This document shows, piece by piece, positions 1 through 4,126 of a stretch of DNA of 5,133 nucleotides. The stretch is from the NCBI GenBank assembly GCA_903838095.1, contig CAILXE010000471.1, positions 1 to 5,133 on the forward strand, read 5' to 3'. Numbering within the stretch: the stretch's first letter is position 1; each line of letters starts with the position of its first letter. Under the pieces are notes generated by a model. It had not been told where the DNA came from. It worked only from the letters and a program-made list of their open reading frames with translations, and ran no database searches. The position numbers and the translations under genes were made by a program. The stretch comes from an uncultured Chlorobiaceae bacterium. GTDB lineage: Bacteria > Bacteroidota > Chlorobiia > Chlorobiales > Chlorobiaceae.

Positions 1-179
1 CTCTTGGACCTAATTTGTCGGATGTTGGTAACCGGTTACAGCCCGGGTTTATTTTCAGGCATCTTGAAAATGCCCGCAAATTCAAACCCGATATTGTTGA
101 GCCAGATTATGGGTTTACCGAACGGGAAAGAATTTATTTGACAAACTTTTTGATGACCCTGAAACTGAACACGAAGTGA
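1..179 (+). CDS. C-type cytochrome, C-terminal fragment (5' end outside window)
   Basis: The frame starting at base 3 reads 58 residues to the TGA at 177-179 and has the pattern of the end of a class I cytochrome c. It shows a G-P-N-L-S-D-V-G-N-R stretch, then R-H-L-E-N-A, then a P-D-Y-G-F-T-E-R-E turn, then a final helix ending near L-M-T-L-K. In this family that helix packs against the N-terminal heme helix. The heme-binding CxxCH would lie upstream, outside the window, so heme number and export signal cannot be seen. The usual axial Met before the P-x-Y/F-G turn is a Glu here (GAG, 99-101). The stop overlaps the next cytochrome's ATG, so the two are probably translationally coupled and act in one periplasmic electron-transfer chain. 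The fold is fairly sure; the partner and role are not. Confidence 0.8.
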   Translation, partial: LGPNLSDVGNRLQPGFIFRHLENARKFKPDIVEPDYGFTERERIYLTNFLMTLKLNTK

Positions 180-622
180 TGCTAAAAACCTTAAAAATCA
201 GGAAGTTCGCCATTCTCGCAACACTCTCAGTGCTTGTGATTACGGGATGCAGCAAGAAACCGAACCAGTCAGGGAAAGCTGATTCTAAAAAGCCTGTGGC
301 GGCAGTTGATTCTGCCGCCACAGCGACAAAGGTTCCTTTTGCTATGAAAGAAGGAAAACGGCTCTTCTTGCACTATTGTGCGGTCTGTCACGGAGAAACA
401 GGCGATGGTGGTGGCCAGTACTATGGCTTGACCCCCACTCCAGCCAATTTTACCGATAAAGCTTTTATGAAGAGCTTGTCGAATGAAAGGCTGTTTCAGG
501 CGATAATGGAAGGCTCTGCCTCTGTCGGCAAGTCGAACATGTGTCCGCCGTGGGGTAAGTCGTTTCACCCTGAGGAGCTCGAGTTCATTGTTACCTATAT
601 CAGAACTCTTTCAGGCAAGTGA
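179..622 (+). CDS. Mono-heme cytochrome c lipoprotein
   Basis: This 147-residue protein starts with a basic n-region, a hydrophobic stretch (10-22) and a lipobox I-T-G-C with Cys24, so it should be a lipid-anchored extracytoplasmic protein. A polar Ser/Ala/Lys linker (25-52) leads to a single class I cytochrome domain. Heme motif C-A-V-C-H is at 67-71, followed by G-E-T-G-D-G, a typical post-heme stretch. The likely axial Met121 lies in N-M-C-P-P-W-G-K, and a C-terminal helix runs from E132 to L144. An unusual Cys122 sits right beside the Met. I chose the ATG at 179 over the GTG at 176 because it gives the classic TGATG overlap with the upstream stop. No good Shine-Dalgarno precedes it, which fits coupling. 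With the upstream cytochrome and downstream cupredoxin it probably forms a short electron relay; the electron donor and acceptor are unknown. Confidence 0.92.
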   Translation: MLKTLKIRKFAILATLSVLVITGCSKKPNQSGKADSKKPVAAVDSAATATKVPFAMKEGKRLFLHYCAVCHGETGDGGGQYYGLTPTPANFTDKAFMKSLSNERLFQAIMEGSASVGKSNMCPPWGKSFHPEELEFIVTYIRTLSGK

Positions 623-650
623 TCGTTATAATAGAATATGTTTTAGTTTA

Positions 651-687
651 GGGGGATTAATTTTTGGAAAAATCAAAAACCATGGAG
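651..687 (+). promoter_or_regulatory. Two competing ribosome binding sites for the cupredoxin gene
   Basis: GGGGG at 651-655 lies 8 bases before a TTG at 664. GGAG at 684-687 lies 6 bases before the ATG at 694. Both spacings work. The second pair uses ATG and gives a compact signal peptide, so I preferred it. An in-frame ATG at 682 has no suitably placed site. Confidence 0.5.
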
Positions 688-693
688 TCAGAA

Positions 694-1296
694 ATGTTTA
701 ACATCAAAAGCAAATCTTTGAAAAGCGCACTCTTCATGACCTGTTTCGGGTTCATCACTTCAACTGCATTTTGTGGTGGAACAGTAACAGGCACTGTTGA
801 TGTTGCTTTGGCAAAGTATAAAAAAGACGCAGTCGTCTACCTGAAAGGTGTCAAGGGGCCAGTTGCTCCCCAGAAGGCTGTGATGGATCAGAAAAATCTT
901 GTTTTTCTTCCCCATGTGCTTGCTGTACCTGTAGGTTCCAGCGTCGATTTTATTAATAGCGACAAGGTCAATCACAATATATTTTCTGCGGATGCCTGCA
1001 AGAAATTTAATCTCGGTACATACAATCCGGGCATGTCGAAGTCAGTTCTTTTTGATAAGCCCTGTGTTGTGAATCTTCTGTGCAATGTGCATTCTGAAAT
1101 GTCCGGCTATGTTGTTGTTATTGAAAATCCCTATTTCAGTGTCACTGGAGCAGATGGCAAGTTTACAATCAAGAATGTTCCTGCAGGCACCTATGAGATA
1201 ACGGCATGGAGCGAAAAACTTAAGCCACAGGGCAAGACAATGGTTACCGTTGGTGAAGGACAGGTCGCAACTGTTGCTGTCAAGATGGCGAAATAA
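694..1296 (+). CDS. Secreted cupredoxin with C-terminal carboxypeptidase-regulatory-like domain
   Basis: From the ATG at 694 this is 200 residues; a TTG at 664 would add 10. Residues 1-27 form a Sec signal peptide (K5, K7, K10, a hydrophobic core, then T-A-F-C). Residues 29-143 are a plastocyanin-like fold with a full type 1 copper set: His94 in N-H-N-I-F-S, then Cys130, His133 and Met136 in C-N-V-H-S-E-M. Residues 148-200 (Y-F-S-V-T-G-A-D-G-K-F, then V-P-A-G-T-Y-E-I) look like the small carboxypeptidase-regulatory beta-sandwich. The same two-part layout is often annotated as a methylamine utilization or plastocyanin-like protein, but no methylamine genes are seen here. Cys102 and Cys124 could form a disulfide. 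Relatives often have W-H-E where this has W-S-E at 172-174. The gene follows a cytochrome by 71 bases, which suggests electron transfer between the two in the periplasm or on the cell surface. Confidence 0.9.
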   Translation: MFNIKSKSLKSALFMTCFGFITSTAFCGGTVTGTVDVALAKYKKDAVVYLKGVKGPVAPQKAVMDQKNLVFLPHVLAVPVGSSVDFINSDKVNHNIFSADACKKFNLGTYNPGMSKSVLFDKPCVVNLLCNVHSEMSGYVVVIENPYFSVTGADGKFTIKNVPAGTYEITAWSEKLKPQGKTMVTVGEGQVATVAVKMAK

Positions 1297-1319
1297 TGCA
1301 TTCTGAATGAAAGAATACT

Positions 1320-1351
1320 GTTAAAGAGGTGTCTGTGGATGCCTCTTTAAC
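1320..1351 (+). terminator. Hairpin ending the cytochrome-cupredoxin operon
   Basis: GTTAAAGAGG (1320-1329) and CCTCTTTAAC (1342-1351) pair perfectly over 10 bp around a 12-base loop, 23 bases after the cupredoxin stop. No T-run follows the stem; the only T-run is inside its 3' arm. It may be a weak or non-canonical terminator, or a 3'-end stabilising hairpin. Confidence 0.6.
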
Positions 1352-1638
1352 GTTGTAGCAAGACGATCAATATGAATGATCTTTGGGTATCTGAAATAAT
1401 GAACAGCAATTCATCTCACTGCAAGTGATACAATAGTCAATGTCTCTCATTCGGTTTCAATTATCGACCAAATGAAGATGTCTCAATTCATTGATGCAAA
1501 ACGTTATTTTTTGTCAAATTAAGTTCTTTTTAAGCCAGCTTTAGTGGTTCTTTAAGGTTTTGTTGATTAAAATAAAAACAGTGATTGTATTGATCTTCTA
1601 TTAACGAGTTACTCCTTTTTTATTTTTTCCAATAGTTT

Positions 1639-1660
1639 TTCGGATGGCTTAAGATCCGAA
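1639..1660. repeat. Inverted repeat, 7-bp arms
   Basis: TTCGGAT (1639-1645) and ATCCGAA (1654-1660) are perfect inverted copies around 8 bases. Two more outward pairs (T·G, then T-A) are possible. No T-run follows on either strand, so it is not a normal terminator. It lies about 80 bases upstream of the possible promoter of the thioredoxin operon and could be an operator or an RNA stem. Confidence 0.4.
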
Positions 1661-1737
1661 GATTGATTGGTGCTGCTTTCGTGGCTTCGACTTGAGCCTC
1701 AGTGCCATCATGACCGGTTTTCTATGCAATCAATTTT

Positions 1738-1743
1738 TATAAT
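1738..1743 (+). promoter_or_regulatory. Candidate -10 box for the TlpA-DUF4266-DUF3570 operon
   Basis: A perfect TATAAT lies 16 bases before the thioredoxin ATG at 1760. No good -35 hexamer is found 16-18 bases upstream (the bases there read about CGGTTT). If the box is real, transcription would start near 1750 and leave a leader of only about 10 bases, which fits the lack of a Shine-Dalgarno sequence. Confidence 0.4.
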
Positions 1744-1759
1744 CAAACAATAATTTATT

Positions 1760-2275
1760 ATGGCAACTCTTCAATGGAAGAAATTAAGATCGCTTTCGTT
1801 TGCGATTCTTTTTTGTTTGAGTTTCAGTAGTAATTCATACGCGCTTGATGCCGGAAGCAAGGCGCCTGATTTTGAACTTCCCGGAGTGCAAGGGATGGTG
1901 AAACTTTCGAGTACCGCCGGGTCTGTTGTTTATGTTGATTTCTGGGCATCCTGGTGTGGGCCGTGCAAGCAGTCGTTTGGCTGGATGAACGCCATGCAGG
2001 ATAAATACAGGGCTCAGGGACTGAAAATTATCGGGGTGAATCTTGATGCTAAAAGTGAGGATGCGCAAAAGTTTCTGGCGCAGACTCCGGCTCATTTTAC
2101 CGTTGCTTTTGATTCAAAAGGTGGTACCCCCAAAAATTATGGTGTAAAGGGTATGCCGACCAGTTTTCTTGTCGGAAAAGATGGTAAGATTATCTTTCAG
2201 CATTTAGGGTTTAAAGAGGCTGATCGCGAACAACTTGAAAAACAGATCAACGCTGCACTGGAGGCCAAAAAATGA
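1760..2275 (+). CDS. TlpA/ResA-like periplasmic thioredoxin
   Basis: This 171-residue protein has a signal peptide (K7, K8, R10, a hydrophobic core, likely cleavage after S-Y-A at residue 28). A thioredoxin fold of the AhpC/TSA-Redoxin type seen in TlpA, ResA and DsbE follows. It begins with G-S-K-A-P-D-F-E-L (32-40), has the catalytic W-C-G-P-C at 65-69 after V-D-F-W-A-S, and the cis-Pro loop G-M-P-T at 131-134. Its length is typical of the family. Such proteins reduce disulfides outside the cytoplasm, for example in apocytochromes or metallochaperones. A likely client is the Cys-rich tail of the next gene's product, with which it overlaps by four bases (ATGA). The start is fixed by an in-frame stop at 1751-1753; no Shine-Dalgarno is visible. 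The fold is certain; the client is inferred. Confidence 0.93.
   Translation: MATLQWKKLRSLSFAILFCLSFSSNSYALDAGSKAPDFELPGVQGMVKLSSTAGSVVYVDFWASWCGPCKQSFGWMNAMQDKYRAQGLKIIGVNLDAKSEDAQKFLAQTPAHFTVAFDSKGGTPKNYGVKGMPTSFLVGKDGKIIFQHLGFKEADREQLEKQINAALEAKK
2260..2264 (+). promoter_or_regulatory. Ribosome binding site inside the thioredoxin gene
   Basis: GGAGG lies 7 bases before the ATG at 2272 and within the last codons of the thioredoxin gene. It fixes the lipoprotein start and supports coupled translation through the ATGA overlap. Confidence 0.8.
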
Positions 2276-2508
2276 AAAAAAATGTATTGCTGAAACCTGT
2301 TTATGCTCTTCTGTTGCTGATGTTGGGTTTGTCAGGTTGCTCGATCGGGCAGGCTGTACAGCCTTGGGAAAAAGAGACGCTTGCAAAACCTGAAATGACC
2401 TTTGAGGGCGATCCGCTTGATACCAAGTATACCGAACACATCTACAGCAGCAAAGAGGCAGCTTCCGGTGGTGCCGGGGTCGGCGGTGGTGGCTGCGGTT
2501 GCAATTAA
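2272..2508 (+). CDS. DUF4266-type small lipoprotein with Gly/Cys tail
   Basis: This is a 78-residue protein with signal sequence 1-22 and lipobox L-S-G-C (Cys23), leaving a mature lipoprotein of 56 residues. After the anchor come V-Q-P-W-E-K (29-34), L-A-K-P-E-M (37-42), E-H-I-Y-S-S-K-E (55-62), and a tail of mostly glycine ending C-G-C-N (75-78). That order matches what I remember of the DUF4266 family, including the invariant end. No function is established to my knowledge. The two tail cysteines could bind a metal, form a disulfide or carry a modification, and the upstream thioredoxin is a plausible partner. The barrel gene follows after 27 bases, so this may be its lipoprotein partner at the outer membrane. 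An outer-membrane location is inferred only from that context. Confidence 0.88.
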   Translation: MKKNVLLKPVYALLLLMLGLSGCSIGQAVQPWEKETLAKPEMTFEGDPLDTKYTEHIYSSKEAASGGAGVGGGGCGCN

Positions 2509-2535
2509 TGTAATTTTAATTTTCAGGATACTCTT

Positions 2536-3705
2536 ATGAAACCAGTCCCGACAAAAAAAACTCATGTTATAGGGGCAGCGATTTTTGCTGCTGCCATGGC
2601 ACTTCCCTTCTCCAGCTCTGCGTTTGCTGAAGCGGCTCCGGAAAAGGGTATTGTTGCTTTTAAATATCTTAATTACAAGGATAGCCAGCCCGGCTTCGAC
2701 CGGATGGATATTAATGCCTACACCGTTTCGGCCATGGCTCCGATAGCAGGAAAGTGGTCGATCAGCACATCCTACACGTACGATTCTGTTTCCGGCGCAT
2801 CTCCCTCGTATCATAGCTTTGTTGAGCCTGATATGGTTTCCGGTGCTTCAAAAATAAGAGAACGCCGTAATGCTGTGGATCTGAACGTTACCCGTTATCT
2901 GCCAAAGGGCAGTTTGACAGCTGGCACCAGCTATTCCCAAGAAAACGACTATATTTCACGTGGTTATTCTTTTCAGGGAAGCTTGGCGACAGAGGATAAG
3001 AATACAACGTTCACACTGGGTGGCAGTTATACTTCAGACTCTATTTTCCCTTCAATAGATGATACAGCCTTTTTTGAAAAAAGAGTTGTTGCCGGTTTTT
3101 TTGGTATTACCAAGGTGTTGACGAAGAGGGATATTGTGCAGTTGAATGTCGGCTATTCAAATGGTAACGGATACTTCAGTGATCCTTACAAGCTGTATGA
3201 CAGAAGACCTGAGAAGCGGCAGAGCAAGACGGTTATGACTCGATGGAACCATCATTTTGATGGCATTGACGGCACGAGTCATCTCTCGTATCGCTATTAT
3301 ACCGACACTTTTGGCATCAGGGCTCATACTTTTGACCTGGAATATGTTCAGCCGGTTGTGAATGATTGGACAATTATCCCCTCGGTAAGGTACTATTCTC
3401 AAACAGCCGCCGACTTTTATTTGCCAGTAGATCCGGCTGTTCCCACGGGGGTGTCTCCTGAGGCTTCGGTTCGACTATATGACCCGTTGTTACCTCCTGT
3501 AACTTTAGATCAGCGCCTGTCAGCGTTCGGTGCAGTGACGCTTGGTATCAAGGTTGAAAAAAGGATTGCCAAAGACTGGTTGGTTGATGCAAAGTTTGAG
3601 AGTTATGAACAGCGTCCAGGGTGGAGTATAACCGGTGGCGGTGACTCTGGGCTTAAACCATTCAGAGCAAAATTCATCCAGTTTGGAATCTCAAGGGATT
3701 TTTAG
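2536..3705 (+). CDS. DUF3570-type outer-membrane beta-barrel protein
   Basis: This 389-residue protein starts with a signal peptide (K7, K8, hydrophobic 11-25, cleavage after A-F-A at 31). AGGA at 2525-2528, 7 bases before the ATG, supports the start. The rest is rich in alternating aromatic and polar strands, and the protein ends in I-S-R-D-F with a terminal Phe, as expected for a barrel inserted by BAM. Family-like stretches include T-Y-D-S-V-S-G-A-S-P (81-90), S-K-I-R-E-R-R (105-111) and R-Y-Y-S-Q-T-A-A-D-F-Y in the C-terminal third. From memory these fit DUF3570, which commonly sits beside DUF4266 and a TlpA protein, as here. Function is unknown; a channel or scaffold for the lipoprotein is possible. 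Two D-x-V-S-G-A-S motifs (83-89, 99-105) resemble flavinylation sites. No ApbE gene is in the window. Confidence 0.88.
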   Translation: MKPVPTKKTHVIGAAIFAAAMALPFSSSAFAEAAPEKGIVAFKYLNYKDSQPGFDRMDINAYTVSAMAPIAGKWSISTSYTYDSVSGASPSYHSFVEPDMVSGASKIRERRNAVDLNVTRYLPKGSLTAGTSYSQENDYISRGYSFQGSLATEDKNTTFTLGGSYTSDSIFPSIDDTAFFEKRVVAGFFGITKVLTKRDIVQLNVGYSNGNGYFSDPYKLYDRRPEKRQSKTVMTRWNHHFDGIDGTSHLSYRYYTDTFGIRAHTFDLEYVQPVVNDWTIIPSVRYYSQTAADFYLPVDPAVPTGVSPEASVRLYDPLLPPVTLDQRLSAFGAVTLGIKVEKRIAKDWLVDAKFESYEQRPGWSITGGGDSGLKPFRAKFIQFGISRDF

Positions 3706-3732
3706 TTCTCTTATCGTGTAGATTTGCCATCT

Positions 3733-3776
3733 CAGCCCTTTTTCATTTTATTAATGGAGAGGGCTGTACTTTTTTT
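3733..3776 (+). terminator. Rho-independent terminator after the DUF3570 gene
   Basis: CAGCCCT (3733-3739) pairs perfectly with AGGGCTG (3760-3766), and the stem can be extended inward by T·G and T-A pairs. A run of seven Ts follows at 3770-3776. It starts 28 bases after the barrel stop and closes the operon before the adhesin gene. Confidence 0.85.
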
Positions 3777-3808
3777 CTGCATTTGGCGGCCTCATGAACC
3801 ATAGACCG

Positions 3809-3849
3809 ACTCTAAAGAGTAACGCGAAAATTTTCGCAGAGTATTCTCT
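3809..3849. repeat. Cluster of palindromes around a perfect 14-bp palindrome
   Basis: GCGAAAATTTTCGC at 3824-3837 is a perfect palindrome. It is flanked by ACTCT-AA-AGAGT (3809-3820) on the left and AGAG-TATT-CTCT (3838-3849) on the right. ACTCT at 3809-3813 can also pair with AGAGT at 3838-3842, enclosing the palindrome. The layout fits a dimeric regulator's operator or alternative RNA hairpins; no known regulator site was recognised. Confidence 0.5.
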
Positions 3850-3879
3850 CGCCTGCCTATTGTTACCTCAACGGCATCT

Positions 3880-3933
3880 CTTTTTTTAGCAAAATTTAAG
3901 TCGCTTTTAATGGCGCTTTAATGCTAAAGAGAG
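3880..3933. repeat. Composite hairpin of 54 bases
   Basis: Bases 3880-3891 pair with 3922-3933 over 12 bp, with two T·G wobbles. Inside, 3896-3905 pairs with 3912-3921 with one mismatch (3901/3916) and two wobbles, leaving a 6-base loop. No T-run follows on either strand, so it is probably not an intrinsic terminator. It could be a structured leader, a small-RNA element or a miniature repeat. Confidence 0.45.
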
Positions 3934-3958
3934 TAATCTTCTTAGGTATTCAATGAAT

Positions 3959-3973
3959 CAAATCCGTGATTTG
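3959..3973. repeat. Short hairpin, 6-bp perfect stem
   Basis: CAAATC (3959-3964) and GATTTG (3968-3973) pair perfectly around a 3-base loop, CGT. It lies 26 bases beyond the larger hairpin and inside a 33-codon open frame. Confidence 0.3.
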
Positions 3974-4110
3974 CTCTTGAGGCTTTTCGCTGATAAACAA
4001 ACTGTTCATCCTTCATTATTGAATTGGGCAGTTTTTTGTGGTAAACCCACTTAGAGATTAAGTACTTGCAAAGTAATATATTATTTACAAATAAATTATT
4101 TTAAATACCG

Positions 4111-4116
4111 AAGGAG
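4111..4116 (+). promoter_or_regulatory. Ribosome binding site of the adhesin gene
   Basis: AAGGAG is a strong Shine-Dalgarno match located 10 bases before the ATG at 4127. It fixes that start and shows that the protein begins without a signal peptide. Confidence 0.75.
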
Positions 4117-4126
4117 ATCATTAACA

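Larger units (their letters stand above)
1352..1759. other. Intergenic region, no gene seen
   Basis: These 408 AT-rich bases separate two operons. Only very short open frames occur, such as 18 codons from the ATG at 1371, and none has a ribosome binding site. The recognisable contents are an inverted repeat at 1639-1660 and a TATAAT box at 1738-1743. I saw no tRNA and no recognisable riboswitch. Confidence 0.6.
3777..4126. other. Intergenic region rich in inverted repeats, upstream of the large adhesin gene
   Basis: These 350 bases hold no convincing gene. They contain several inverted repeats (3809-3849, 3880-3933, 3959-3973) and a very AT-rich stretch (4071-4106) with two further small palindromes, TAATATATTA at 4074-4083 and TTATTT-AC-AAATAA at 4081-4094. 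Two short frames of 31 and 33 codons occur (3794-3889, 3953-4054) without strong support. The adhesin promoter probably lies here, but no clear -35/-10 pair stands out. Confidence 0.6.

Noticed and set aside
627..632. Perfect TATAAT between the cytochrome and cupredoxin genes as an internal promoter
   Set aside because: No recognisable -35 hexamer lies 16-18 bases upstream, and the genes are close enough to be one transcript. AT-rich gaps give this hexamer by chance.
664..693. TTG at 664 as the cupredoxin start (10 extra residues)
   Set aside because: It has a good G-rich site upstream, so it is not excluded. The ATG at 694 also has a well-spaced GGAG and gives a more normal signal peptide, so it was preferred.
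1448..1474. Imperfect inverted repeat CATTCGGT / ACCAAATG
   Set aside because: The stem has a mismatch in eight pairs, a long loop and no T-run. It is too weak to call.
2332..2814. 160-codon frame on the minus strand
   Set aside because: It lies antisense to the DUF4266 and DUF3570 genes, shows no family resemblance, and is explained by the coding pattern of the real genes.
3794..3889. 31-codon open frame from the ATG at 3794
   Set aside because: It overlaps the palindrome cluster, has only a poor GGCGG ribosome site and encodes no recognisable motif. Its length is within chance expectation.
3880..3933. Integron attC-like site or CRISPR repeat
   Set aside because: No attC core motifs (RYYYAAC/GTTRRRY) and no regularly spaced direct repeats are present.
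4066..4097. TTGCAA with an AT-rich downstream hexamer as the adhesin promoter
   Set aside because: No good -10 lies 16-18 bases downstream; the nearest candidates are 14 or 20 bases away. AT-rich sequence allows many such pairs.
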